A stretch of 64,000 nucleotides of DNA. It comes from Lysinibacillus odysseyi 34hs-1 = NBRC 100172. Its GTDB lineage: Bacteria; Bacillota; Bacilli; Bacillales_A; Planococcaceae. The stretch covers positions 186,001 to 250,000 of the forward strand of contig NZ_BCVX01000003.1 of the NCBI RefSeq assembly GCF_001591965.1, in the 5' to 3' direction. A program made the position numbers and the translations under genes. Below, one piece after another: positions 17,573 through 26,362 of the stretch (position 1 is the first letter of the stretch; each line of letters begins with the position of its first letter). A model generated the notes under the pieces. That model had not been told where the DNA came from and searched no databases. It was given only the letters and a program-made list of their open reading frames with translations.

Positions 17573-18436
17573 TCACCCCTTTGCCACCGTGAATAACCCT
17601 TGTGGGCGGAACACGAGCACTATCACCATAATGATCATATTGACCGCCAGGGATAAATACGGTACATAATAAGCCATAAAGCTTCCTGCCAGCCCTACCA
17701 AAATTGCGGCAAAAAGTGTGCCGGAGTAGCTGCCCATCCCTCCAATGACAACAACGATAAAGCCTAATATCGCATACTCCATCCCCATTTCCGCATAGAT
17801 CACGCCGGAATATGGCGCCATCAATACTCCACCGAGCGAGGCAAGAGCCGCCCCTACCATAAAGACATATAAAAATACACGTTTAATATTGATACCGAGC
17901 GCCTGCACCATTTCTCTATTCATAACACCGGCCCGGACGATCAGCCCTATTTTTGTTTTTGTCAAAATATAATGGAATACACCATAGATAATAAAACCAG
18001 CCGCAATAATGAAAATACGGTACTTAATAATGATGATATTACCGACTTCCCAGCTGCCGGCTAACAGTGGCGGAACACTTACCGGGATACCATTTGGTCC
18101 AAATACGACCTTGATACATTCTGAGAGGACAATCATAAATCCAAGCGTAATCAATATTTGCTGCACATGGTTACCGTAAACCGGTGTGATAATCAGCTTT
18201 TCTGTAATAAAACCGAGTACTGCACCCGTCAGCAGTGCGATGAGTATACCGATTGTAAAGCTTTCTGTTGCTGCGTATGCGAATATGCCGCTGTATGCGC
18301 CCCAGACGAAAAGCCCGCCGTGAGCAAAATTCAGTACGTCCATCAAGCCAAAAATCAGCGTCACACCTGCAGCTAAAAGAAATATGAGCATCCCGGTTGC
18401 CAATCCATTGATGATGAGACTAATAATAAGCTCCAC
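17573..18436 (-). CDS. livH: Liv-type ABC transporter permease (LivH-like)
   Basis: A 287-residue membrane permease starting at GTG, with AAGGAGGGGTG upstream. The N-terminus (GLATGMLIFLLAAGVTLIFG then NFAHGGLF) is the LivH signature; about 8 hydrophobic segments. It pairs with LivM, whose ATG is 7 bases downstream of this stop. Substrate specificity is not set by this subunit. Confidence 0.88.
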   Translation of the reverse strand: MELIISLIINGLATGMLIFLLAAGVTLIFGLMDVLNFAHGGLFVWGAYSGIFAYAATESFTIGILIALLTGAVLGFITEKLIITPVYGNHVQQILITLGFMIVLSECIKVVFGPNGIPVSVPPLLAGSWEVGNIIIIKYRIFIIAAGFIIYGVFHYILTKTKIGLIVRAGVMNREMVQALGINIKRVFLYVFMVGAALASLGGVLMAPYSGVIYAEMGMEYAILGFIVVVIGGMGSYSGTLFAAILVGLAGSFMAYYVPYLSLAVNMIIMVIVLVFRPQGLFTVAKG

Positions 18437-18449
18437 CTGTCACCCCTCC

Positions 18450-19160
18450 TTATCCGATGCCTAAATACTTTCTCTTTAATTGCTCATCTGAGATCAATGC
18501 CTTCATCGGCCCATGATGAACCGTTTTCCCGTCATCGATAATTGTGTAGTTGTCACCGATACGACTGGCCATCAGGAAATTCTGCTCAACCAGCACAATG
18601 GTTGTCGTCTTTTTCATTTCCTGTATCGCCTCCATTACCTTTTCAACGACAATTGGTGCTAGGCCTTTTGACGGCTCATCAATAAGCAGCATCTGGCTAT
18701 CGTTGACAAAGGCACGTGCCATCGCAAGCATTTGTTTCTGGCCGCCTGACAGCTTTCCGCCTGCCTTCTTCCAGAATCTTTTTAAATCCGGAAAAAGCGT
18801 TAGGATATATTCCTGTTTTTGCAGCGTCTGTTCATTTTCCTTGCGCATCGCTACACGCAGATTTTCCTCTACTGTAAGATCCCCGAATATCCCTTGGTCC
18901 TCCGGCACATAGCCAATCCCTAAATTGGCGATATCGTAGGTCATTTTTTTCGTTATATCTGTATTTCTTAATTGAATGGCACCTTTTGATGCGGGCGTCA
19001 AACCCATGATCGTTTTTAAGGTTGTCGTCTTGCCTGCTCCATTTCGCCCCAGCAGGACATTCACTTCGTTTTCTACAATATCAAGATTGATACCCTGCAA
19101 AATATGGTATTGTCCAATATGGGTGTGTACCTCTTTAAGGCATAGTAAGCTGTTCATCAT
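18450..19160 (-). CDS. livF: Liv-type ABC transporter ATPase (LivF-like)
   Basis: A 236-residue ATPase with Walker A LGRNGAGKTTTL, signature LSGGQKQMLA and Walker B MLLIDEPSKGLAP, followed by VLVEQNF with the switch region. It couples ATP hydrolysis to import through LivH/LivM together with LivG. The start overlaps livG by 26 bases, and two consecutive ATGs follow AGGGGGG; the first is used. Confidence 0.9.
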   Translation of the reverse strand: MMNSLLCLKEVHTHIGQYHILQGINLDIVENEVNVLLGRNGAGKTTTLKTIMGLTPASKGAIQLRNTDITKKMTYDIANLGIGYVPEDQGIFGDLTVEENLRVAMRKENEQTLQKQEYILTLFPDLKRFWKKAGGKLSGGQKQMLAMARAFVNDSQMLLIDEPSKGLAPIVVEKVMEAIQEMKKTTTIVLVEQNFLMASRIGDNYTIIDDGKTVHHGPMKALISDEQLKRKYLGIG

Positions 19161-19908
19161 AAAGCCCCCCTAAATAAGCGTTTTGGACAGTTTCATTATT
19201 CATGATTTCCTGCGGTGTCCCGTCAGCGAGCAGCCTGCCATTGAAAAGCACCATGATGGAATCGGACAAGTCCAAAATCATATCCATTTTATGTTCAATT
19301 AGCAATATTGTTTTTTCTGAGCTTCTCTTAATACCTCGGATGACATCCAGAATGGCCGGTACCTCCTCCAAGGACATGCCAGCAGTTGGTTCATCCAGCA
19401 ATAAAACCTCTGTGTCGAGTGCAAGCAGCATCGCGATTTCGAGCTTGCGCTTTTCACCATGGGACAATTGACTGGCCGGCATATATAGCTTGTTTGTCAG
19501 CATGACCTGCTCCAGAATACTAATAGCACCTTCAGTAATTCGTTTATAGGACGTAAAATGCCGCAGAACATGAAATCGGATTTTCTCGCGGGATTGTACA
19601 GCAAGCCTCACATTTTCCAGTACGGTCAGATTCGGAAAGACGTTCGTAATTTGAAATGAACGCCCAAGCCCCAGCCTTGTACGCTCCACTGGAGATCGCC
19701 TGGAAATATTTTCTCCTTTAAAAAATACCTCTCCGCTTGTCGCCTGCAGCTCACCACTGATCAGATTAAAAAAGGTTGTTTTGCCCGCCCCGTTAGGACC
19801 GATAATTGATTTGAAATGCTTTTTAGGAATGTCGATTGTGACATTATCCACGGCTTTATGCCCGCCAAACTGAATACCCAGCTGTGATGTTTTTAAAATT
19901 GTCTCCAT
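19135..19908 (-). CDS. livG: Liv-type ABC transporter ATPase (LivG-like)
   Basis: A 257-residue ATPase: Walker A GPNGAGKTTFFN, signature LSHGEKRKLEIA (His for the first Gly, as in many LivG proteins), Walker B VLLLDEPTAGM, and LIEHKMD. Ribosome site AAGGAGGAAGG lies 3-8 bases before the ATG. Separated from the binding-protein gene by 93 bases holding a hairpin at 19968-19991. Confidence 0.9.
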   Translation of the reverse strand: METILKTSQLGIQFGGHKAVDNVTIDIPKKHFKSIIGPNGAGKTTFFNLISGELQATSGEVFFKGENISRRSPVERTRLGLGRSFQITNVFPNLTVLENVRLAVQSREKIRFHVLRHFTSYKRITEGAISILEQVMLTNKLYMPASQLSHGEKRKLEIAMLLALDTEVLLLDEPTAGMSLEEVPAILDVIRGIKRSSEKTILLIEHKMDMILDLSDSIMVLFNGRLLADGTPQEIMNNETVQNAYLGGLYDEQLTMP

Positions 19909-19967
19909 TTCCTTCCTCCTTCGATCTGGCTTTCTTACTACTTCTTCGTGAGAAATATTAAGAGAGC

Positions 19968-19991
19968 CAGACCGCTTATGCGTACGGTCTG
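19968..19991 (-). promoter_or_regulatory. Hairpin between binding-protein gene and livG
   Basis: Stem CAGACCG/CGGTCTG with a 10-base loop, no T tract. Such hairpins after a binding-protein gene commonly protect that message and let a fraction of transcripts continue; here it would give more binding protein than ATPase and permease. Confidence 0.5.
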
Positions 19992-20001
19992 ATTCATTTT
20001 T

Positions 20002-21222
20002 CTAATTCATAACAGGGGGTTCTGTCTCTTCAGGCGACAACTCTCGAATGAGAACAGGTACCGGATAATCTACGCCTTCCACTGTCTCCAGACGAATAGA
20101 ATACATCGGCTGTAATGCCTGATGGTCCTCTTCGCGGAATGTCATCGTTCCTTTTGGTGTATCAAATGACATGCCTTCCATAAGCGGGATTAGTGTATTA
20201 CCATCTGCATCACCGCCTGATTTTTTTAGTGCCTCTACCATCGCTACAGCAGCCGAGAAGCCTCCTGGCGTGAATAGATCCGGCACTTCATTGTTATAGC
20301 GTTTCTTGTGCTCTTCTACCATCCAATCGTTTATTTCATTATTAGGAAGCGTATGGTAATACACACTGAATCCTTCCATGCCGACAAGTGGTCCCATCAG
20401 CTGAAGTGCAATAATATCCGGGGCTCCAGTAGAAATCTTGATGCCTTTTTCCTGCAGTTTCATATCTGAAATTTGCTGCCACGGAGAATTCGCACCTGCC
20501 CATACTACAAATAGGTAATCCGGCTTTGCGTCCACGATTTTTTGAATATTGGAAGTGAAGTCTGTTGCAGCCGGGTCCGCAAACTCTTCAAGCACAATCT
20601 CAGCGCCCAGTTTCTCTGCCGCTGTTTTAAAAGCAGATACTCCGTCCCAGCCAAACGAGTAGTCAGGAGCGAAAGTAGCAATCTTTACTCCTTCTTTTGC
20701 GATTGCCGCTGCTGCTGCATAGGCATCCTGTGAGGAGTTGCGGGCTGTTCGGAATATAAATTCATTAAACTCTGAACCTGTAATACTATCAGCTACCGCC
20801 GGTTCGACAATCATAATTTTCTCGTATTCTTCCGCCAGTGGAAGGACCGCCAGTGTATCTCCAGAGCTGGAGGAGCCTACTAAAAAGTCAACACCATCAT
20901 CTTCCAGAAGCTTCGTTGCCTTCTGGACTGCTACCTCCGGCTTTGTCTCCGTATCTTCCCAGATGACCTCTATTTTCTTTCCTTCCACTTCCATCGTACC
21001 TTCAGTTGCATACTCAAGACCAAGTTCAAATCCTCGCTGCGTCTGTTTGCCGTAGGATTCTAGCGCACCCGTCAAGGAAGCAAGCACCCCAACTTTAATT
21101 GTGCCGCCTTCCCCCGCTCCCTCATCGCTGCTGGCAGTAGTGTCTGAGTCACCTGTATCAGAGCAGGCAGCCAAAATAATGGCAAACATACATAAGAATA
21201 AAAACGACCGAAACCTTTTCAT
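20002..21222 (-). CDS. Liv-type ABC substrate-binding lipoprotein
   Basis: A 406-residue type I periplasmic-binding-fold protein anchored as a lipoprotein: MKRFRSFLFLCMFAIIL then lipobox LAAC at about residues 17-20, followed by a Ser/Asp/Gly-rich linker. The mature part (IKVGVLASLTGALESYGKQ... VDFLVGSSSSGDTLAV) is the LivJ/amide-urea-aromatic acid family. It delivers the substrate to LivHMGF. First gene of the nine-gene operon; the promoter region carries direct repeats and a cre-like site. The ligand cannot be read from sequence. Confidence 0.9.
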   Translation of the reverse strand: MKRFRSFLFLCMFAIILAACSDTGDSDTTASSDEGAGEGGTIKVGVLASLTGALESYGKQTQRGFELGLEYATEGTMEVEGKKIEVIWEDTETKPEVAVQKATKLLEDDGVDFLVGSSSSGDTLAVLPLAEEYEKIMIVEPAVADSITGSEFNEFIFRTARNSSQDAYAAAAAIAKEGVKIATFAPDYSFGWDGVSAFKTAAEKLGAEIVLEEFADPAATDFTSNIQKIVDAKPDYLFVVWAGANSPWQQISDMKLQEKGIKISTGAPDIIALQLMGPLVGMEGFSVYYHTLPNNEINDWMVEEHKKRYNNEVPDLFTPGGFSAAVAMVEALKKSGGDADGNTLIPLMEGMSFDTPKGTMTFREEDHQALQPMYSIRLETVEGVDYPVPVLIRELSPEETEPPVMN

Positions 21223-21244
21223 CCCTCATTCCTCCCTTTCTTTA

Positions 21245-21258
21245 GTAAAGCGCTTTCA
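21245..21258 (-). promoter_or_regulatory. cre-like site (CcpA)
   Basis: TGAAAGCGCTTTAC on the minus strand matches 12 of 14 positions of the Bacillus cre consensus, failing only at the last two. It lies downstream of the candidate -10 of the binding-protein gene, where CcpA acts as a roadblock. Fits catabolite repression of an uptake/catabolism operon. Confidence 0.45.
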
Positions 21259-21270
21259 TGTTGCATTAAC

Positions 21271-21306
21271 ATTATCCTATCCCGCAGGAGTTACAAAAGA
21301 GTTACA
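21271..21306 (-). promoter_or_regulatory. Candidate SARP-type promoter: heptamer direct repeats and -10
   Basis: On the minus strand TGTAACT occurs twice (21306-21300 and 21295-21289), 11 bases apart with a 4-base gap, followed 9-12 bases later by a -10 candidate (TAGGAT or GATAAT at 21271-21279). No good -35 is present. SARP activators bind direct heptamers with 11-bp period placed about 8 bases before the -10; the neighbouring regulator has a SARP/BTAD C-terminus. Confidence 0.55.
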
Positions 21307-21389
21307 GAATATTAGAAAGGCATCCTTCCTTCCATTTTGTTAGAGGAATATTATGCATAAAGGCCGTTTACTGGTCTGTAGAAGTACAT

Positions 21390-21419
21390 AAAAAAGCCGC
21401 CCAAATTGGACAGCTTTTT
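21390..21419 (-). terminator. Terminator of the STAND/BTAD regulator gene
   Basis: AAAAAGCTGTCC-AATTT-GGGCGGCTTTTTT on the minus strand, with two G-U pairs and a T tract, immediately after the stop codon. It separates the regulator transcript from the Liv operon. Confidence 0.8.
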
Positions 21420-24400
21420 CACATTTTAATTAGCTTTTCAAATATTTCCGTTGTCATGTGCATCGGTTCTATGTCATACTCCTGTGCCAGTATTTTCTCG
21501 CAACGGTCATATGTTTTTTGCACTTCTACTTTATTTTCAAGGTAAAAGTGACACCACATCATAAGACGGTAAGCTTCTTCCCATGTGGGGTCTTTTTGTA
21601 AAATTGCTTCGCATGCAAGAAGACATTCCTCATACTGCTGTTCGTCATAACTGAGCATGGCGATTTGCTGCATTGCCTTCAGGTAAAGTGTTTTCATGCG
21701 GTTTCTTTCATGCTCTATCCAGTCAGCCTGCATATTTTCTTCATACAAATCACCTGTATACTGTGCAACAGCTTTCCGCAACCATTGCTTCTGTTGAAAT
21801 GGCTCAGCATCTCTCTTCGCCAGCTCTAGCAGCTGCTCAAAGTAGGCAATATCACTCAAAATAAGCGGTGATTGGTGAATACGATACATGTTCTGTTTCC
21901 GTTCAATGTAGAAAGGCTCCTCTCTTGCACTGCGGCCGGGCTCCAACACCTTTAACAATGCATTGTAGGCGACCTTAAAATCCCTGATTGCTACTTCCTC
22001 CGTACTGGTCGGGAATAATGCAGCCATGATCTCTTCCTTTGCACAAAACCTACTGCGATTAATATAGAGATACGTAAATAGTTCCTTCGCCTTACCCCTC
22101 TGCCATACTTTTTCATGCTCTACCTGCCAGTCGCGCATCAACAGCATCGGTCCGAAAAATCTGATATAAATAGCCGGTTTATTTTCTTCATGAGGGGCCA
22201 GTACTTGCTGCTTTTGCATCAAATCCCTTGGACCGAATAACGTTACTTTTGTTAAAAAGAAGTCGTAACCATGCTTTTCCAGCAACTGTTCAAATAACGA
22301 ACGAAACTGCACATAGCTGCTCTGGTCATTCTTCTTCACAGATAAAACCATATGCCAAAAGTACGTAACCATTAGACAATAGGAATCTTTTACTTCCTCA
22401 AAATTCTTGACCGTTTCGGCAGCCATCTGTACTGCATCTTCATACATTTCATTTTCCACATATAGAATGAGCAATGCCAGCTTCAGCAGTCCTGTTACCC
22501 AGCGATCCTCTACTTTCTCGGTAGCTGCTAACCCTTGCATAGCATAGCGTTTTGCCAGTGTTACGTCTCCCTGTCTTCCATATGCAAGTGCCAGCCCTAC
22601 GTAACATTCTGCCTTGATCCGCTTTACCTGCAGCTGTTCCATTTGCTTGGCTGCCAGTTCGTAATAGTGAATGGCTTCTGCAGGGTCGTATGGATTTAAT
22701 AATAGCTCAGCATGTCCATTACGTATATTTGCAACAGCAATGTTGAATGCCTCACGGGATGTGATACTGTTTTGCAGTCCTCTAAAGGCAGTTTCCTTCG
22801 CGCGCACTCGGTTGCCCATCATCGCATAAATGAGGGATAATAAGGCGTCTGTTTCCCGGTGTGCAGACGTACCGGTTTGCTGTGTAAATAACCGGGATTC
22901 TGCAAGCGCTCTTGCTTTTTGTAAGGCCCCTTGTCTTAAATGCATGCGGATATCAATATTGCCTTCTTGGAGCAGTTCATTATTTAAATGTAATTGCTCC
23001 CAATACATAATGCCATTAAAGGCTTGCCCGATATTAACCAAGTTTTCAACATACTGAAGATTTAAATGAATAAATTCCTGCTTTGGGATTTGACATTGAT
23101 TGGCCAACTGCAGTGCCTCCTGAAGATAGCCCTTCGCTATGGAAGGCTGCAGTGTATCGACATAAATTCTGGCTAATCCTGCCTTTGATCTAACGATTGT
23201 CAAAAGATCGTCACGCTGCTTCGCCTTTTCGACACACATTTCGAAACAGATTTGTGCTTTCCTGTAGAAAGCGCTCAGCCGCAGGCACTCCCCTTCTATA
23301 TAATAAAGCGGGTAATATTCCTCACGTATCGACGGGGAGCATTTTTTTATCTTCTCAAGCAGCCATTTATAACGGCCGGTTTGCATGAAATAATCAGCGT
23401 AATGAATTAGCATTTCACAAATAAACCGCTCATCATCAGCATGACTAATATGATAAAAAGCCTGGATGATATCCTTTTTCTCGATGAAATAGATGGCAGC
23501 CTTTTTATGCTGCTCTGCAACGACCTGCGGACTTTGCTTCATATATTGCTGCATAAGAAACTGCTTCATTAAACTATGGAATCGGTAGTCTTTTTGATTA
23601 CCCAATGTCTGTATGAAGGCATGATGGCGATAAATATACTCCAGCCGTTCTACCTCCTTCGTACCAAAAAGATCATGGATGATTTCTTCGGAAAATGTAT
23701 CAAACAAGCTGAAATTCATTAGCGCCTGTTGAATTACAGGCTCTAAATGCTGAAATAGCTCATAGTATAAATAATCATTAAAATCCTGCAATGTAATTTT
23801 TGAAAAATCAAAGGGGTACCGCTCACTTTCCATCTGCATAGCGAGAAGAACAACTGCCATAGCCCATCCTTCTGTCACCTCATAAATCTGCTTAATTTCG
23901 TCTTCTTGAAGCAATCTCTCATAATAATCTTCAAAAAGAATACCGATTTCATCAGGGGTAAATACAAAATCCTCTTCTGTGATAACAGTAAGCAAACGTT
24001 TACTTTTCAACTGATGAAAACAGCCCCATGTTGGTTGGATTCGGGTAGCCACGATAAAATGCACATGCGAGGGGGCGAATTTCACAAGCTGCTCGAAAAC
24101 ATAATTGATTTGAAATACATGATTCACAAGATGAAAATCATCGATAACAATATAAATTTCCCGTGGAATGCGAGACAGTGCATTACAAAATAAAGTGAAT
24201 AATGTATTCAAGTCCTCTATTTTTAAAAATGTCGTTATTTGATCCCATGCTGAATCCAGCAAATCAAATTCTTTGTGGACGACTTTTATACTTTCATACA
24301 AATATTTTAAAAATGGCAGGATACCATCATCGTTTTCTGTTACCTGATACCAGCTGAATGGAAGACCTTCATCAGCAAAAAATTGAGCCAATGAAGAAGT

Positions 24401-24538
24401 TTTTCCAAACCCCGGTCCGCCATGTAATAGCGTAAGCGCTGAAATTCTGCATTTTTTTAATTTTTTCATAATGGAGGACTTCCGCATATATTGCGAAGCT
24501 GGGTTGGGTGCCATTATTTTTGAATAGATAATGTCCAT
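21419..24538 (-). CDS. Large STAND-ATPase regulator with SARP/BTAD C-terminus
   Basis: A 1039-residue MalT-like signal-transduction ATPase. Walker A GGPGFGKTSS is at 40-49 and Walker B IYIVIDDFH near 140; the middle (about 400-760) is a TPR-like helical array; from about 788 (YIRFFGPMLLMRDW) comes a winged-helix of the OmpR/SARP kind, and from about 890 a bacterial transcriptional activation domain. Unlike MalT it has no LuxR-type HTH. Ligand binding to the TPR part and ATP binding are expected to trigger activation. It lies directly upstream of the Liv/KAS III operon, so it is the likely activator. ATG has AAAGGGGG 9 bases upstream. Confidence 0.85.
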   Translation of the reverse strand: MDIIYSKIMAPNPASQYMRKSSIMKKLKKCRISALTLLHGGPGFGKTSSLAQFFADEGLPFSWYQVTENDDGILPFLKYLYESIKVVHKEFDLLDSAWDQITTFLKIEDLNTLFTLFCNALSRIPREIYIVIDDFHLVNHVFQINYVFEQLVKFAPSHVHFIVATRIQPTWGCFHQLKSKRLLTVITEEDFVFTPDEIGILFEDYYERLLQEDEIKQIYEVTEGWAMAVVLLAMQMESERYPFDFSKITLQDFNDYLYYELFQHLEPVIQQALMNFSLFDTFSEEIIHDLFGTKEVERLEYIYRHHAFIQTLGNQKDYRFHSLMKQFLMQQYMKQSPQVVAEQHKKAAIYFIEKKDIIQAFYHISHADDERFICEMLIHYADYFMQTGRYKWLLEKIKKCSPSIREEYYPLYYIEGECLRLSAFYRKAQICFEMCVEKAKQRDDLLTIVRSKAGLARIYVDTLQPSIAKGYLQEALQLANQCQIPKQEFIHLNLQYVENLVNIGQAFNGIMYWEQLHLNNELLQEGNIDIRMHLRQGALQKARALAESRLFTQQTGTSAHRETDALLSLIYAMMGNRVRAKETAFRGLQNSITSREAFNIAVANIRNGHAELLLNPYDPAEAIHYYELAAKQMEQLQVKRIKAECYVGLALAYGRQGDVTLAKRYAMQGLAATEKVEDRWVTGLLKLALLILYVENEMYEDAVQMAAETVKNFEEVKDSYCLMVTYFWHMVLSVKKNDQSSYVQFRSLFEQLLEKHGYDFFLTKVTLFGPRDLMQKQQVLAPHEENKPAIYIRFFGPMLLMRDWQVEHEKVWQRGKAKELFTYLYINRSRFCAKEEIMAALFPTSTEEVAIRDFKVAYNALLKVLEPGRSAREEPFYIERKQNMYRIHQSPLILSDIAYFEQLLELAKRDAEPFQQKQWLRKAVAQYTGDLYEENMQADWIEHERNRMKTLYLKAMQQIAMLSYDEQQYEECLLACEAILQKDPTWEEAYRLMMWCHFYLENKVEVQKTYDRCEKILAQEYDIEPMHMTTEIFEKLIKM

Positions 24539-24734
24539 ATTCTCTATCCCCCTTTATTTCTCGTTCTCTATCAATTTTATCTACATCATAAAGAAAATGA
24601 CTATTAATAGCAATTACTCTATTTTCTAAAAAACGGCATTTTTCATCTGTTATATTATATGAACTATTATTTTTATTCATGATTTTCTACATTTCTAGGG
24701 TATAATTACAGGAAGTTTCATTCTTTCTTTTAAA

Positions 24735-24767
24735 TAAAAAAGCCCCACCCTTTTACCAGGAGGAGCC
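24735..24767 (-). terminator. Terminator of the GNAT gene
   Basis: On the minus strand GGCTCCTCC-TGGTAAAA-GGGTGGGGCT pairs over nine positions with one mismatch, followed by TTTTTT. It lies about 37 bases after the stop of the gene at 24804. Confidence 0.75.
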
Positions 24768-24803
24768 ATATCATTTCCTACAAACTATCCTAATAGATTA
24801 CCA

Positions 24804-25076
24804 TCAGGCTTTTACATCATTATAGTCGCTGCTTTTCTCAAAGGAATCTGCAACATACGGGCAGACGGCCTTCATCTTATAACCATTTTCCCTGGCATAC
24901 GCAGCCGCCTCATCTAGAAGCTTTTTGCCGACTCCCTGACCACGCAGTTCTTCTGATACATGTGTACCATTCATCACCATCGTATTGCCTTCTTGTGACC
25001 AGATAATACGAGCCTTACTGTCACCATCTTCTATATATTCGAAGCCATCCTTTGATTTCATCAGTGTAATTTTCAT
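24804..25076 (-). CDS. Small GNAT-like N-acetyltransferase (YjdJ/COG2388 type)
   Basis: A 90-residue compact acetyltransferase-fold protein. The acetyl-CoA loop appears as LRGQGVGKKLLDEAAAYARENG, and the short C-terminus VCPYVADSFEKSSDY is typical of the YjdJ group, which lacks the N-terminal half of ordinary GNATs. Substrate unknown. AAGGAG precedes the ATG by about 8 bases. Single-gene unit with its own terminator. Confidence 0.85.
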   Translation of the reverse strand: MKITLMKSKDGFEYIEDGDSKARIIWSQEGNTMVMNGTHVSEELRGQGVGKKLLDEAAAYARENGYKMKAVCPYVADSFEKSSDYNDVKA

Positions 25077-25329
25077 CTCGTTTCACTCCTTTTGCAGATA
25101 TATTGAAAGGCTTCCCTTTCGCCTGTGAATTAAACACTACAGCTGTTCTGGTTATGTTTTTTACTAAATTTTTGAAACTGTTTTTTGAAACCGGATGTGA
25201 TCTTGAGGAAAAGTGCATATAGTGAGTTAACGCTTGTTTATAGACTGTTTATTACCTGTTTAGGGGAACTTTTTACTGGAGGTTGTTGAACAGAATTTTA
25301 GATATCATCTATATGCCGGGAGGAAACTA

Positions 25330-25692
25330 ATGAAAAACAGTCTCATTGTCCTTATTGTTATATTGATTGTAGGATCTGCCAACGTCATTCATTTTTCCTA
25401 TTTCTCAATCAGCACCATTCACTCCATGCTACCACTGATTTTTGTTGGACTGATTGCTGTGTGGCTCTATTCAAAAAAAGGCAAGGAGCATGCCATTTAC
25501 ATGACTTCCTTCCTTGCTCTGTTTATTCTTATGATTTTCGGACGGGTATACTGGGTGCTAAACGAAATAACTGTCGAGATGGCTGCTGGTTATGTATCGC
25601 GTATGTATATCGTCTTCACTATTGCAATGATTTGTTTATCGGGGGCAGTCTGGCTCGGATATAATCACTACTTTACAAAAGGCTCTCGCTAA
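25330..25692 (+). CDS. Hypothetical membrane protein
   Basis: A 120-residue protein with four hydrophobic segments (about 5-22, 30-46, 57-72, 92-110) and a short basic tail. No family recognised. GGGAGG lies 7 bases before the ATG. The TAA stop sits inside the loop of the terminator hairpin at 25681-25701. Confidence 0.6.
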   Translation: MKNSLIVLIVILIVGSANVIHFSYFSISTIHSMLPLIFVGLIAVWLYSKKGKEHAIYMTSFLALFILMIFGRVYWVLNEITVEMAAGYVSRMYIVFTIAMICLSGAVWLGYNHYFTKGSR

Positions 25693-25701
25693 ACGAGAGC
25701 C
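25681..25701. terminator. Bidirectional terminator containing a stop codon in its loop
   Basis: GGCTCTCG-CTAAA-CGAGAGCC, 8-bp stem. T-rich stretches lie on both sides (CTTCACTTGCTTTT on plus, TTTTGTAAAG on minus), so it ends both the plus-strand membrane gene and the convergent tag gene at 25703. Confidence 0.85.
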
Positions 25702-25702
25702 T

Positions 25703-26269
25703 TCACTTGCTTTTACTATAGCAGAAGCAGTCCGTTGTGTGGTCGTTTACAAGACCGACCGCCTGCATATAGGAATAACAGATAGTGCTGCCCACAAAAG
25801 AAAAACCTCGTTTCTTCAGCTCTTTGCTCATCAGGTCGCTTATGACAGATGTTGTGGGCACTTCTTTTATTGTCTCCCACTCATTGTGAATCGTCTTATG
25901 ATCTGTAAAACCCCAGATGAATTCGTCGAAGCTGCCGAATTCCTCGCAGATTTTAAGAAAGGCTTTCGCATTTTTTACAACACTCCGTACCTTTAAACGA
26001 TTCCGGACAATTCCCGGGTTTTCAAGAAGCTCCTCTATCTTCTCCTCAGAGTAACAGATGATTTTTTCCGCCTCAAAAAAATCGAAAGCTTTTTGGTAGT
26101 TTTCCCTTTTCTGCAAAATCGTCCACCAGCTTAATCCCGCCTGTGCACCTTCAAGGCAAAGCATCTCAAACAGCAGACGGTCATCATGGACCGGCCTGCC
26201 CCACTCCTCATCATGATATTTTACATAGAGGGGCTCATCTTCTTTAACCCATGCACATCGCTTCATCAT
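25703..26269 (-). CDS. tag: DNA-3-methyladenine glycosylase I
   Basis: A 188-residue Tag enzyme that excises 3-methyladenine from alkylated DNA. N-terminal RCAWVKEDEPLYVKYHDEEWG, CLEGAQAGLSW with the catalytic Glu and the QKR segment are characteristic; Cys4 and His18-like residues with HTTDCFC near the C-terminus form the zinc site. Two ATGs lie at the start (MMKR). It converges on the membrane-protein gene and shares its terminator. Confidence 0.93.
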   Translation of the reverse strand: MMKRCAWVKEDEPLYVKYHDEEWGRPVHDDRLLFEMLCLEGAQAGLSWWTILQKRENYQKAFDFFEAEKIICYSEEKIEELLENPGIVRNRLKVRSVVKNAKAFLKICEEFGSFDEFIWGFTDHKTIHNEWETIKEVPTTSVISDLMSKELKKRGFSFVGSTICYSYMQAVGLVNDHTTDCFCYSKSK

Positions 26270-26321
26270 TATCCCAGCTTTCTATATATTGAATAATCTG
26301 CAAAGCCCTACCGAAACTAAA

Positions 26322-26360
26322 AAAGTGTAGGATAAGCTTCTATTCTTATCCTACACTTTC
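26322..26360 (-). terminator. Terminator of the DinG-family helicase gene
   Basis: Perfect 12-bp stem GTGTAGGATAAG/CTTATCCTACAC (26325-26336, 26345-26356) with 8-base loop, followed on the minus strand by TTTTTTAG. It begins a few bases after the helicase stop. Confidence 0.88.
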
Positions 26361-26362
26361 TA

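Noticed and set aside
24372-24680. Minus-strand frame overlapping the STAND regulator start
   Set aside because: Overlaps the well-supported N-terminus and Walker A region of the regulator; composition looks random.
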